A DNA stretch of 10,889 nt from an uncultured Anaerococcus sp. (GCF_947253225.1 NZ_CAMXYR010000049.1:1-10889); one strand, 5' to 3'; counted from the first letter of the stretch, positions 1 through 7,088 are shown. Made by a program: numbers and translations. Notes: a model not told the origin generated them from the letters alone.

Positions 1-10
1 ATCAGTCAAA

Positions 11-26
11 ACACTATATATAGTAT
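11..26. promoter_or_regulatory. NrdR box 1 (distal)
   Basis: The 16-base near-palindrome ACACTATATATAGTAT closely resembles the NrdR-box consensus (ACACwATATATwGTGT type). NrdR is the zinc-finger/ATP-cone repressor of bacterial ribonucleotide reductase genes. The site lies just upstream of an anaerobic reductase gene and has a partner box exactly 32 bp (about three helical turns) downstream, the usual paired arrangement. The sequence match and spacing are seen directly; binding by NrdR is inferred, and no nrdR gene lies in this window. Confidence 0.82.
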
Positions 27-32
27 TCATTT

Positions 33-61
33 TTTACAAGCGCCACTATATCTGGTATAAT
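33..61 (+). promoter_or_regulatory. Sigma-A-type promoter for nrdDG
   Basis: A -35 element TTTACA (33-38) and a perfect -10 element TATAAT (56-61) are separated by 17 bp, and a TG dinucleotide (53-54) makes it an extended -10. Transcription would start near 68, giving a leader of about 22 nt before the nrdD ATG. The -10 overlaps the proximal NrdR box, so a bound repressor would block polymerase directly. Confidence 0.85.
43..58. promoter_or_regulatory. NrdR box 2 (proximal, overlaps -10)
   Basis: CCACTATATCTGGTAT matches box 1 at 13 of 16 positions. It is separated from box 1 by a 16-bp spacer, which places both boxes on the same DNA face. It fills the -35/-10 spacer and covers the first three bases of the -10, a position suited to repression. 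It is more degenerate than box 1 and convinces mainly through the pairing. Confidence 0.75.
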
Positions 62-89
62 CTAAGTATATTTTATTTCGGAGGAAACA

Positions 90-2210
90 ATGTTACAAGT
101 AATTAAGAGAAATGGCATTAAGGCTAATTTCGATAAAGATAAAATAATAATAGCTATAAAAAAAGCTATGAATTCACCTAGTGGTGTGTTTGTTGAAGGT
201 CAAGCAGAAGAAATCGCAAGGGAAATTGAAGAAGAATCATCTTCACTTGAAGAAATTTCAATTTACAACATCGAAGAGAAGGTATATTACAAATTAATAG
301 ATAAGAAAAATCCAGCTACAGCTAGAGCTTATGAGTCTTATAAATCTGTCCAAGCTTATAAGAGGGAAAAAAATACATCAGATGATGATATTTTAGGCCT
401 ATTGAATCAAACAAATATTGACGTTATGGATGAAAATTCTAACAAAAATCCAATAATAGCATCAACCCAAAGGGATTTAATAGCTGGAGAAGTAGCAAAA
501 GATATTGCAAAAAGAAAATTAATACCCCTAGATTTGGTAGAAGCTCATGAGTCTGGAGCAATTCATATTCATGACCTAGACTATTTTATCCAACCAATCT
601 TTAACTGTTGTCTAGTGGATATGAAAGATATGCTAGATAATGGAACAGTGGTAAATGATAAAATGATTGAAACGCCTAAATCATTTCAGGTGGCTTGTAA
701 TGTTATGACACAAATTATTGCTCAAATAGCAAGCAACCAATACGGGGGTCAGTCAATTAACATATCCTGCCTAAGCCCTTACCTTAAAAAATCTTATGAC
801 AAAAATTTAAAGCTAAGTAGAAGTATGTTAACAGATGATGATAAGGCAAGAGAGATGGCCGAGGCACTAACTCAAAGAGATCTTGAAAGTGGAATTCAAA
901 CAATTCAGTATCAGATAAACACCCTAATGACTAGCAATGGTCAGTCTCCTTTTGTAACCTTGTTTATGCACACAGATGAAAAGGATCCTTATTTAGAAAA
1001 TACAGTTAAAATTATTGAAGAGATACTAAAGCAAAGAATTAAGGGAATAAAGAATGAACAAGGTGTTTATGTAACGCCAGCTTTTCCAAAATTAATATAT
1101 GTCCTAGATGAAAACAATATTAAGGAAAACTCTCCTTACTACGATTTAACAAGGCTTTCTGCAAAATGTACTGCTAAAAGAATGTATCCAGACTATATAT
1201 CTGCTAAGAAGATGCGTGAAAACTATGATGGAAATGTATTTTCTCCAATGGGGTGTAGAGCCTTCTTACCACCTTACAAGGATGAGAATGGTAAATATAA
1301 ATTTGACGGAAGATTTAATATGGGAGTAGCCACTATCAACTTACCACAAATAGCTATTCTTGCTGATGGAGATGAGGATAAGTTCTTTGAAATTTTGGAT
1401 AAAAGACTTGATTTGATTAGAAGAGTTGGACTTTTAAGGTATGATCACCTTTCTAAAGTTACAAGCGATTCATCTCCTATTCATTTCAGACATGGAGCAA
1501 TAGCAAGACTTAAAAGACATGAATCTATTAAACCTCTCTTAGAAAACGGATACGCTACAGTAACTATTGGTTATATAGGTATTTATGAGGCGAGTAAATT
1601 GACCATAGGAAAATCCCATACAAGCAAGGAAGGCCATGATTTTGCTATTAAAATAATGAAAGTCTTAAATGATAGAAAAAAGGAATGGTCAGAAAAATAC
1701 AATATAGCCTTTGCAGTCTATGGAACACCTGCCGAGAGTTTGACCCATAGGTTTGCTTCTATTGATAAAAAGAGATTTGGAAATATTAAAGATGTAACTG
1801 ATAAGGGATATTACACAAATTCATTTCACGTTGATGTAAGAGAAGAAATTTCAGTATTCGATAAATTTGATTTTGAATCAGAATTTCAGCAATTATCAAC
1901 AGGTGGTTGTATCTCCTATGCTGAAATTCCTAATATGTCATCAAACATTGATGCAGTTATGACAATGATTAAATATATATATGAACACATACAATATGCT
2001 GAATTTAATACTAAGTCTGATTATTGTGGAAATTGTGGGTATGATGGTGAAATCCTCCTTGATAAAGATAATAATTGGTACTGCCCAAATTGCGGAAACA
2101 AGGATAGAAATACACTAACAGTAGTGAGGAGAACTTGCGGTTACCTTGGCGAAAACTTCTGGAATGAGGGAAGAACTAAAGAAATAAAGGCAAGGGTGCT
2201 TCATATATGA
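90..2210 (+). CDS. nrdD: Anaerobic (class III) ribonucleoside-triphosphate reductase, catalytic subunit
   Basis: This cytoplasmic glycyl-radical enzyme (706 aa) reduces ribonucleoside triphosphates to dNTPs without oxygen. An N-terminal ATP-cone domain (about residues 1-95, beginning with VIKRNGIKANFDKDKI) is the allosteric ATP/dATP sensor. The long catalytic barrel follows, with active-site cysteines in FNCC (C173/C174) and MGCR (C389), equivalent to the T4 enzyme's C79/C290 pair. The C-terminus has a four-cysteine zinc site (C646, C649, C665, C668) and the glycyl-radical loop RRTCGYLG, with G684 as the predicted radical carrier 22 residues from the end. The ATG at 90 has a GGAGG site 5 nt upstream and keeps the whole ATP cone. 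It is full length for the family. Translation is coupled to nrdG by an ATGA overlap. Paired NrdR boxes upstream indicate repression when dATP is plentiful. The identification is essentially certain. Confidence 0.98.
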   Translation: MLQVIKRNGIKANFDKDKIIIAIKKAMNSPSGVFVEGQAEEIAREIEEESSSLEEISIYNIEEKVYYKLIDKKNPATARAYESYKSVQAYKREKNTSDDDILGLLNQTNIDVMDENSNKNPIIASTQRDLIAGEVAKDIAKRKLIPLDLVEAHESGAIHIHDLDYFIQPIFNCCLVDMKDMLDNGTVVNDKMIETPKSFQVACNVMTQIIAQIASNQYGGQSINISCLSPYLKKSYDKNLKLSRSMLTDDDKAREMAEALTQRDLESGIQTIQYQINTLMTSNGQSPFVTLFMHTDEKDPYLENTVKIIEEILKQRIKGIKNEQGVYVTPAFPKLIYVLDENNIKENSPYYDLTRLSAKCTAKRMYPDYISAKKMRENYDGNVFSPMGCRAFLPPYKDENGKYKFDGRFNMGVATINLPQIAILADGDEDKFFEILDKRLDLIRRVGLLRYDHLSKVTSDSSPIHFRHGAIARLKRHESIKPLLENGYATVTIGYIGIYEASKLTIGKSHTSKEGHDFAIKIMKVLNDRKKEWSEKYNIAFAVYGTPAESLTHRFASIDKKRFGNIKDVTDKGYYTNSFHVDVREEISVFDKFDFESEFQQLSTGGCISYAEIPNMSSNIDAVMTMIKYIYEHIQYAEFNTKSDYCGNCGYDGEILLDKDNNWYCPNCGNKDRNTLTVVRRTCGYLGENFWNEGRTKEIKARVLHI

Positions 2211-2707
2211 GATTTGGTCAGATAAGAAAATATGATGTCGCCAATGGTCCTGGAATCAGGACCACTTTTTTCATATCGGGATGCGATAGAAATTGTAAAA
2301 ATTGTTTTAATAGAGATTATATGGACTTTAACTTTGGAAAACTTTGGAATGAAAACTCTCTTAATGAAGTAATTTCATACTTAAAGCTAGAGGAAGTAGA
2401 AGGACTTACAATTCTTGGAGGAGAACCTTTTGAAAGTCCTAGAGGGCTTTTAGAAGCCATAAAAGCCATAAAAAAAGAATCATCCAAGTCAATATGGATA
2501 TATACTGGATTTAGATTTGATGTATTAAAGGAGATTTACCTAGCTAAACAGATTTTAAACCTAATTGATGTTTTGGTTGACGGAGAGTTTGTTGATGAAC
2601 TTAAAGATTTGAAACTGGATTTCAGAGGTTCGTCTAACCAAAGAATTATAGATGTCAAAAAGTCATTAAAATATAATAAAGTTGTTTTGATGGATGGGTA
2701 TAAATAA
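2207..2707 (+). CDS. nrdG: Anaerobic ribonucleotide reductase activating protein (radical SAM)
   Basis: This activase (166 aa) uses a [4Fe-4S] cluster and S-adenosylmethionine to generate the glycyl radical on NrdD. The radical-SAM cluster motif CxxxCxxC is visible as C26, C30 and C33 in SGCDRNCKNCFN. It follows the NGPGIRTTFFISGC lead-in typical of NrdG/PflA enzymes, and the SAM-contacting GGEPF motif comes later (about residues 71-75). The length is normal for NrdG, and the extra ferredoxin clusters of larger pyruvate-formate-lyase activases are absent. Its ATG lies inside the nrdD stop region (ATGA), so the two are translationally coupled and belong to one NrdR-controlled operon. There is no separate strong ribosome binding site, which fits coupling. 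Confidence 0.97.
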   Translation: MRFGQIRKYDVANGPGIRTTFFISGCDRNCKNCFNRDYMDFNFGKLWNENSLNEVISYLKLEEVEGLTILGGEPFESPRGLLEAIKAIKKESSKSIWIYTGFRFDVLKEIYLAKQILNLIDVLVDGEFVDELKDLKLDFRGSSNQRIIDVKKSLKYNKVVLMDGYK

Positions 2708-2724
2708 AGAAAAGAGGAGGAATT

Positions 2725-3309
2725 ATGAAAGTAAATAAAAAAATGAAGGGATTTTCAGCTATTTTAGCAGTGCTTGTTATAGCTGTAATTCTATTAATTG
2801 CGATTGTACCAACCTACAATAGCCTTGCAACATCAAGGGAAAATGTGAATAAGGCTTACGCCCAAGTCCAAAACGTAGTTCAAAGAAGGGCTGATCTTAT
2901 ACCTAACCTTGTTAATACTGTTAAGGGTTATACAAAACATGAAGCTGATACCCTAACTCAAGTAACAAATGCTAGATCTGGTGTGCAAAATGCTAAAAAT
3001 CCACAAGAACTTGCCCAAGCAAACGAAGAATTAAGTAGGGCGGTAAATAGCATAAATGTAGTTGCAGAGGCCTATCCAGACCTAAAGGCTGATAGTCAGT
3101 TTGTCGCTCTCATGGATGAGCTTGCTGGAAGCGAGAATAGGATATCCGTTGAGAGGAAAAATTATAATGATGCCTGCCAAGAATTTAATACTAAGCTTGT
3201 AAGGTTTCCAACTAATATAATAGGAAAATTCACAGGATTTAAACAAGCTGATTACTTTAAGGCTAGCGAAAGTGCCCAAGATGCACCAACAGTAGATTTT
3301 AATAAATAG
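2725..3309 (+). CDS. lemA: LemA family membrane-anchored protein
   Basis: This is a 194-aa LemA-family protein. It has a short basic N-terminus, one hydrophobic segment (about residues 10-30) acting as an uncleaved anchor, then a long helical extracytoplasmic domain. The family signature is clear just after the anchor: YNSLATSRENVNKAYAQV, then QRRADLIPNLVNTVKGYTKHE. The mid-region is helical and rich in charge and Gln/Asn. LemA proteins are widespread in bacteria, but their biochemical role is not settled. GAGGAGG at 2714-2720 is a strong ribosome binding site 4 nt before the ATG. The gene starts only 17 nt after nrdG with no terminator between, so it probably shares nrdDG transcripts. The TPM-domain gene follows 8 nt later; lemA-TPM pairs recur in many genomes, which suggests joint function at the cell surface. 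Confidence 0.93.
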   Translation: MKVNKKMKGFSAILAVLVIAVILLIAIVPTYNSLATSRENVNKAYAQVQNVVQRRADLIPNLVNTVKGYTKHEADTLTQVTNARSGVQNAKNPQELAQANEELSRAVNSINVVAEAYPDLKADSQFVALMDELAGSENRISVERKNYNDACQEFNTKLVRFPTNIIGKFTGFKQADYFKASESAQDAPTVDFNK

Positions 3310-3317
3310 GAGTTATT

Positions 3318-4136
3318 ATGAAAAAGGCTACAATAAGAAAATTAAATATAATTTTCGTAGTATTATTCTGCCTTTTTCCTAGCCTAGCTAAGGCAGATAT
3401 TTATAGCGGAGTTAAAGACTATTGCTATGATGAATTATCGATTATTGATGAGAATACCAAAGAAAATATAAGAAAGATAAACTTAGAATTAGAAAGTAAA
3501 ATAGGTTGTCAAATAGTTGTTGCCACAATGGAAAATCCTGATGGTCGTGAAGGTATGGAGTATGGAAGTGATATCTTCAATAAGCTAAGAATCGGAGATA
3601 AAGAAAAGGATAATGGAGTACTGATTCTTTTTTTAGAAAACAAAACAACAGGTCAAAAAGAAATTTCCATCATCCCAGGATACGGCTTAGAGGGAGCTCT
3701 TAATGACGCTAAGGTTGGAAGAATAATTGATAATTTTATGCTAAATTCCTTTAAAAAAGGCGAATATTCCAAGGGGTTAAATGAAGGATTTAATGCTATT
3801 GTCGGAGAAGTTGTAAAAGAATATGGGATAGAGATAGATGGTGATTATGAAAAATATCAGAATAAATTAGAAGACTCTAATGGATTTTCTATAGTTGATT
3901 TAATGATAATATTGCTTGTGTTCATAATATTTTCTAACCTAATTTCAAGACTTAAGCATAGACCTTATTCTAACTACAGCCGTGGCGGAAGATATCGCGG
4001 TAATCCTTATTGGACTAGTGGAAACTTTGGCAATTATAATGATGACGATGATTTTTGGTCAGGTTGGTCCTCAGGTGGAGGATTTACTGGCGGTGGAGGT
4101 AGCACAGGTGGGGGTGGTGCTAGTAGAAAATTTTAA
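3318..4136 (+). CDS. TPM-domain (YgcG-like) secreted/membrane protein with glycine-rich tail
   Basis: This 272-aa protein has a Sec signal peptide (residues 1 to about 26; basic start, hydrophobic core, likely cleavage after SLAKA). A TPM/YgcG-type domain spans about residues 28-170; the region around VLILFLENKTTGQKEISIIPGYGLEGALNDAKVG contains the family's characteristic strand followed by a G-x-G-L-E-G-like turn. A second hydrophobic segment (about 191-210) would place the domain outside the cell. The short tail after it is rich in Arg/Tyr, then acidic, and ends in runs of glycine and serine (GGGG repeats), as is typical of this family. TPM domains are implicated in photosystem II repair in plants and remain poorly understood in bacteria. 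The GGAG site at 3309-3312 overlaps the lemA stop codon. The last gene of the nrdDG-lemA block, it is followed by a hairpin terminator. Confidence 0.9.
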   Translation: MKKATIRKLNIIFVVLFCLFPSLAKADIYSGVKDYCYDELSIIDENTKENIRKINLELESKIGCQIVVATMENPDGREGMEYGSDIFNKLRIGDKEKDNGVLILFLENKTTGQKEISIIPGYGLEGALNDAKVGRIIDNFMLNSFKKGEYSKGLNEGFNAIVGEVVKEYGIEIDGDYEKYQNKLEDSNGFSIVDLMIILLVFIIFSNLISRLKHRPYSNYSRGGRYRGNPYWTSGNFGNYNDDDDFWSGWSSGGGFTGGGGSTGGGGASRKF

Positions 4137-4140
4137 TTTT

Positions 4141-4174
4141 AAAAGAGTATTGCATAAAGCAATACCCTTTTTTT
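4141..4174. terminator. Bidirectional intrinsic terminator between the TPM gene and folT
   Basis: GTATTGC (4147-4153) pairs with GCAATAC (4159-4165) around a 5-nt loop. G4145-C4167 and flanking A-T pairs extend the stem past one A-C mismatch. A run of seven T follows on the plus strand (4168-4174), and the A-rich left flank gives a T-rich tail in the other direction. The folT stop codon (4173-4175) lies within the T-run, so the element is shared by the two converging genes. Confidence 0.85.
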
Positions 4175-4688
4175 ATTTAATCCTAGGAAGCAATTTATCA
4201 TATATTAGTAAAAGCAAGATATAATTTATTATTGCATCCGGAATAACTTTTATGGCTCTACCAGCTAATAGAACCTTGTATGGTGTTCCATAAAGTTGTG
4301 TTAACCATAAAGGTGTAAGTAGACCGTGGTTAATTCCGTAAACAAATAAAATTACTAATAAGATAAGTATTCTTAAATTCAAATTTTTCTTTTTTCCATA
4401 TTTAAATATTAGTCCAGGTACCATTCCAGTTAGAATTGCACTTAATGTAAAGCCAGGGTGGAAGGTTCCGCCTAAATTTATAATGATTCCAATTGCATCT
4501 GATGCAAATCCTGCAAGGGCTCCCAGTAAAGGACCAAAAAACATACCCGTAAGCATCAATGGCAAAGTGCCGAAAGATATCTTTATGTTAGGCGATAATT
4601 GAATCCCAAAAACTCTAGATAAGATAATACTTATCGCTGTAAGCATTGCTGCTTTCACTAAATTATTTACTAAAATTTTATTTTTCAT
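4173..4688 (-). CDS. folT: Folate ECF transporter, substrate-binding S component
   Basis: This 171-aa integral membrane protein has about six hydrophobic helices, the size and look of an ECF-type vitamin transporter S component. It would bind folate and work with the shared EcfT/EcfA/EcfA' energising module, which is not encoded here. The AAMLTAISIILSRVFGIQLSPNIKISFGTLPLMLTGMFFGPLLG start, with a GFTLSAILTG segment further on, is characteristic of FolT and related S components. The folate assignment rests heavily on the THF riboswitch just upstream. The start at 4688 is chosen because GAAAGGGG (minus strand, 4700-4693) sits 4 nt before it; an in-frame ATG at 4733 lies inside the riboswitch aptamer and has no ribosome binding site. 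It is transcribed alone, converging on the lemA-TPM block. Confidence 0.93.
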   Translation of the reverse strand: MKNKILVNNLVKAAMLTAISIILSRVFGIQLSPNIKISFGTLPLMLTGMFFGPLLGALAGFASDAIGIIINLGGTFHPGFTLSAILTGMVPGLIFKYGKKKNLNLRILILLVILFVYGINHGLLTPLWLTQLYGTPYKVLLAGRAIKVIPDAIINYILLLLIYDKLLPRIK

Positions 4689-4692
4689 ATTT

Positions 4693-4700
4693 CCCCTTTC
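4693..4700 (-). promoter_or_regulatory. Ribosome binding site fixing the folT start
   Basis: On the minus strand GAAAGGGG lies 4 nt before the ATG at 4688. It begins only two bases after the 3' strand of riboswitch helix P1, so aptamer folding could directly affect ribosome access. A CCCT at minus-strand 4710-4707 could pair with its AGGG, but this alternative hairpin is short and unproven. Confidence 0.8.
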
Positions 4701-4701
4701 T

Positions 4702-4798
4702 ATCAGAGGGCAGCGGTTGCGATAAAGAATCATGCATTCGCTTCGTTTAGGAACAACAACCCATTTCCTAACACTTAATGCTCTTTATCTACTCTGAT
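4702..4798 (-). ncRNA. Tetrahydrofolate (THF-I) riboswitch controlling folT
   Basis: The folT leader folds as the class I THF riboswitch. On the minus strand, P1 pairs ATCAGAG (4798-4792) with CTCTGAT (4708-4702). P2 pairs GATAAAGA (4789-4782) with TCTTTATC (4728-4721). P3 has a lower stem GCATT/AATGC (4781-4777 with 4738-4734) and an upper stem TTAGGAA/TTCCTAA (4771-4765 with 4753-4747). GGTTG in the P3 loop (4761-4757) can pair with CAACC in the P2-P1 junction (4719-4715), which is the family's long-range pseudoknot. Conserved strings such as AGAGTAGAT, TTAAGTGT and ACGAAGCGA match the remembered consensus. No hairpin with a T-run lies between aptamer and start codon, so I infer control at translation initiation: folate uptake is lowered when THF is abundant. 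Confidence 0.95.
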
Positions 4799-4804
4799 GG
4801 ATAT

Positions 4805-4833
4805 ATTATAAACTATATTCCAGAAAAATAGAA
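4805..4833 (-). promoter_or_regulatory. Probable promoter for the riboswitch-folT transcript
   Basis: A perfect -10 TATAAT reads on the minus strand at 4810-4805. Its predicted start, about 7 nt on, falls at position 4798, the first base of riboswitch helix P1, which supports the assignment. The -35 region at 17-bp spacing (TTCTAT, 4833-4828) is a poor match, so only the -10 is firm. Confidence 0.6.
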
Positions 4834-4847
4834 GAGCATTTTTAAGT

Positions 4848-4876
4848 TTTACTAAAATTTAATTTTCTTATATACT
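4848..4876 (+). promoter_or_regulatory. Probable promoter for the MATE transporter gene
   Basis: TTTACT (4848-4853) and TATACT (4871-4876) are separated by 17 bp and resemble -35 and -10 elements. Transcription would begin near 4883, only about 16 nt before the TTG start codon, so the leader is just long enough for the AAGGAG site. The surrounding DNA is very AT-rich, which makes chance matches likely. Confidence 0.5.
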
Positions 4877-4886
4877 ATTATCAGGT

Positions 4887-4892
4887 AAGGAG
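4887..4892 (+). promoter_or_regulatory. Ribosome binding site supporting a TTG start
   Basis: AAGGAG lies 6 nt before TTG at 4899. It is the only good Shine-Dalgarno sequence near the 5' end of the transporter gene. The first in-frame ATG is well inside the conserved MATE domain, so the site decides in favour of TTG. Confidence 0.8.
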
Positions 4893-4898
4893 ATAGAC

Positions 4899-6299
4899 TT
4901 GAAAAATAAAGTAAATAAAAAAAGTGTGGATTTGGGCAAAGATTCTATAAGAGCTCTGCTCTTAAAGCTTGCCATTCCAGCTATTGCATCACAAATTGTC
5001 AATGTATTATATAATATTGTAGATAGAGTTTTCATAGGTCATATTCCTGATGTGGGGCCCTTGGCCTTGACAGGAGTTGGAGTTAGTTTTCCTATAGTTA
5101 TTTTGATATCATCTTTTGCAGCCTTATTCTCATATGGAGCTGCTACTAGGTCTAGTATTTATTTGGGTAGGAAAGATAAAGAAACTGCTGAGAAAATTTT
5201 GGGAAATTCTTTAACTTCCCTACTGCTTGCATCAGTTGTTTTGTCTATCTTGGTACTTATTTTTAAAGATAAACTCCTTCATATTTTTGGAGCAAGTCCT
5301 AATACAATTTCCTATGGTCTTGAATATATAAGTATTTATGCTCTCGGAACGATTTTTGTCCATATAACTTTAGGGATGAATGTGTTTATATCTGTTCAAG
5401 GATTTTCAACAGTTGCTATGAGAACTGTAATAATAGGTGCTATAACTAATATAATTCTAGATCCTATTTTTATCTATGGAATGGGTATGGGGGTTAGGGG
5501 AGCGGCTCTTGCAACCATTATATCTCAAGCTATATCAGCATTTCATGCTTTAAGGTTTTTAATGGGCGATAGAACAACAATAAAAATAAGAAAATCATGC
5601 ATACACCTAGATAAAAAAATATTGGTACCAGCAGTAACTCTTGGTGTCGCACCATTTATTATGCAATCAACAGAAAGTGTACTGATGCTTGCTTTTAATT
5701 ATAATTTATTAAAATTCGGTGGCGACTTAGCTGTTGGAACAATGACAATTACCTCATCTTTAATGCAATTTGCCTTATTGCCTGTTGATGGGATAACCTT
5801 GGGTGGTCAAGCAATAATATCTTATAATTTTGGGGCAAATAATTTTAAAAGAGTTAAGGAAGCCTTCAAGATTCAAACAATAGCGAGTGTTAGTTTTACA
5901 ACTATCTTGTGGACTCTCTTAATGATTTTTCCTGGATTATTCGCAAAAATATTTACTTCAGATATAGAACTTATAGCAAATACATCATGGGCAATAAGGG
6001 TGTTCTTTGCTTCAATTTTCTTATTTGGCCTACAATTATCATGTCAACAGTCCTTCATCGCTTTTTCTGATGCTAGAACTAGCACCTTCTTAGCGATTTT
6101 TAGGAAGATAATAGTCCTAATACCCTTAATATTCATCTTGCCTAGGTTTTTTGAAAACAAGGTTTTTGCCGTGTTCCTTTCTGAACCAATAGCAGATACG
6201 ATAGCAGTCTTAACCACAGTAAGTATGTTTAGGATAAAGTTTAAAAAAATCGAAAAGTTTATGAAACTTGATAGAAATTCAAAAGCACAGTTGTATTGA
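4899..6299 (+). CDS. MATE family multidrug efflux transporter
   Basis: This 466-aa cytoplasmic-membrane protein has about twelve hydrophobic helices in two homologous halves, as in MATE (multidrug and toxic compound extrusion) antiporters, which expel cationic drugs using Na+ or H+ gradients. The first half opens with the typical LLKLAIPAIASQIVNVLYNIVDRVFIG motif, where the family's VDRVFIG-like helix follows a conserved proline. ALTGVGVSFPI, NIILDPIFIYGMGMGVRGAALAT and the second-half segment QAIISYNFGANNFKRVKEAF are further hallmarks. It most resembles the MepA/DinF-like branch; the substrate cannot be told from sequence. The TTG start at 4899 is supported by AAGGAG 6 nt upstream and gives the expected short charged N-terminus. 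It is divergent from riboswitch-folT with 210 nt between the starts, probably independently transcribed, and closed by a strong hairpin. Confidence 0.94.
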   Translation: MKNKVNKKSVDLGKDSIRALLLKLAIPAIASQIVNVLYNIVDRVFIGHIPDVGPLALTGVGVSFPIVILISSFAALFSYGAATRSSIYLGRKDKETAEKILGNSLTSLLLASVVLSILVLIFKDKLLHIFGASPNTISYGLEYISIYALGTIFVHITLGMNVFISVQGFSTVAMRTVIIGAITNIILDPIFIYGMGMGVRGAALATIISQAISAFHALRFLMGDRTTIKIRKSCIHLDKKILVPAVTLGVAPFIMQSTESVLMLAFNYNLLKFGGDLAVGTMTITSSLMQFALLPVDGITLGGQAIISYNFGANNFKRVKEAFKIQTIASVSFTTILWTLLMIFPGLFAKIFTSDIELIANTSWAIRVFFASIFLFGLQLSCQQSFIAFSDARTSTFLAIFRKIIVLIPLIFILPRFFENKVFAVFLSEPIADTIAVLTTVSMFRIKFKKIEKFMKLDRNSKAQLY

Positions 6300-6300
6300 A

Positions 6301-6327
6301 AAACCTCTAGCCTTAAACTAGAGGTTT
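6301..6327. terminator. Bidirectional terminator between MATE and nitroreductase genes
   Basis: AAACCTCTAG (6301-6310) and CTAGAGGTTT (6318-6327) form a perfect 10-bp stem with a 7-nt loop. The plus-strand tail is T-rich (TTTATTTATTT) and the minus-strand tail continues as a run of five T. It starts two bases after the MATE stop and ends three bases before the nitroreductase stop, so it serves both converging genes. Confidence 0.9.
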
Positions 6328-6329
6328 AT

Positions 6330-7076
6330 TTATTTGATGATAAAACCTTGGTTCCTTAGAGTTTCAAACATTTTATCTCTATGAAAAATAATTGTTCCTT
6401 GTTTTTTAGGGATTTGGAGGGAAAAAGATTCACTTCGTCTATTAGAATCTCTAAGGTCATAATATGAAGTCATTTCTTTATCATAGTCCCTAATTTCTTT
6501 CTTGTAACTATCAAAAATTTTATAATAGTTTTCAAAAACCTTTAAGCTTAAAGGTATTCTTGGTTTAAGTTGAGGGTTTTGATTGGGATAACCAAATCCA
6601 AGTCCAACGGCTGGATAAGTATATTTAGGAAGTTTCAATAACTCAATTACATCCTTTGTGGAATTATGAATATTACCGAAATAATTTGTACCCAAACCTA
6701 GTGATTCGCAAGAGGATACAACATTTTGGCAAGCGATAATTGCATCTGTAAAGGCCTGAACAAATTTATCAAAACTTATCATTTCATCATTCTCACTAGA
6801 ATTTTCCTTAGCTATACTATAATTTCTAAATAAATCAGCTACAAAAATCCAAAGCTCTGGGGCTCTTCTCATGTATTCTTGATTACCTATTTGAGCTAAG
6901 GAATTTTTAATACTTTCGTCACTTATTCTTATTATAGAGAAAAGTTGCATACCATTGCTTGTAGCAGATTGATTAGCAACATTTAAAAGTTCTTTAATGA
7001 GGTCATCTTCAACTTTCCTATCAGTAAATTCTCTTATAGTTCTGTGCTTTAATGCTATATCAATTGTTTTTGTCAT
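6330..7076 (-). CDS. NfsA/FRP-like NAD(P)H-dependent nitroreductase (flavoprotein)
   Basis: This 248-aa protein belongs to the nitroreductase superfamily, FMN-binding homodimers that transfer hydride from NAD(P)H to nitroaromatics, quinones or flavins. The N-terminal HRTIREFTDRKV segment contains the FMN-phosphate-binding HRTxRxF motif. The central SATSNGMQLFSIIRI, QAFTDAIIACQNVVSSCESLGLGTNYFGNI and PAVGLGFGYPNQNPQLKPRIPL segments match the NfsA/NfrA/FRP branch, including the G-x-P-...-KPR-(L/I)-P signature. The C-terminal YYDLRDSNRR region is also typical of this branch. The physiological substrate is unknown; such enzymes can activate nitroimidazole drugs, but this is not shown here. The start at 7076 is preferred over an in-frame ATG at 7091 because AAAGGA sits 6 nt before it and the upstream ATG has no ribosome binding site. 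It is divergent from the helicase gene. Confidence 0.92.
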   Translation of the reverse strand: MTKTIDIALKHRTIREFTDRKVEDDLIKELLNVANQSATSNGMQLFSIIRISDESIKNSLAQIGNQEYMRRAPELWIFVADLFRNYSIAKENSSENDEMISFDKFVQAFTDAIIACQNVVSSCESLGLGTNYFGNIHNSTKDVIELLKLPKYTYPAVGLGFGYPNQNPQLKPRIPLSLKVFENYYKIFDSYKKEIRDYDKEMTSYYDLRDSNRRSESFSLQIPKKQGTIIFHRDKMFETLRNQGFIIK

Positions 7077-7082
7077 TTTTAG

Positions 7083-7088
7083 TCCTTT
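7083..7088 (-). promoter_or_regulatory. Ribosome binding site fixing the nitroreductase start
   Basis: On the minus strand AAAGGA lies 6 nt before the ATG at 7076. It overlaps codons that would belong to a five-residue longer protein starting at 7091, so it argues that the shorter start is used. Confidence 0.75.

Noticed and set aside
3082..3279. A 65-codon antisense frame inside lemA
   Set aside because: It lies wholly within a well-supported gene, has no ribosome binding site, and its composition reflects the AT-rich opposite strand.
4060..4136. GGTGG-rich repetitive DNA as a possible tandem repeat or recombination element
   Set aside because: It is in frame and encodes the glycine-rich tail typical of TPM-domain proteins; the repetition follows from glycine codons.
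3982..4224. An 80-codon open frame overlapping the end of the TPM-domain gene
   Set aside because: It is an out-of-frame reading of the glycine/aspartate-rich tail, runs through the terminator hairpin, and has no ribosome binding site or recognisable domain.
4689..4733. A 15-residue longer FolT starting at 4733
   Set aside because: These codons lie inside the THF riboswitch aptamer and have no ribosome binding site, whereas 4688 has GAAAGGGG correctly placed.
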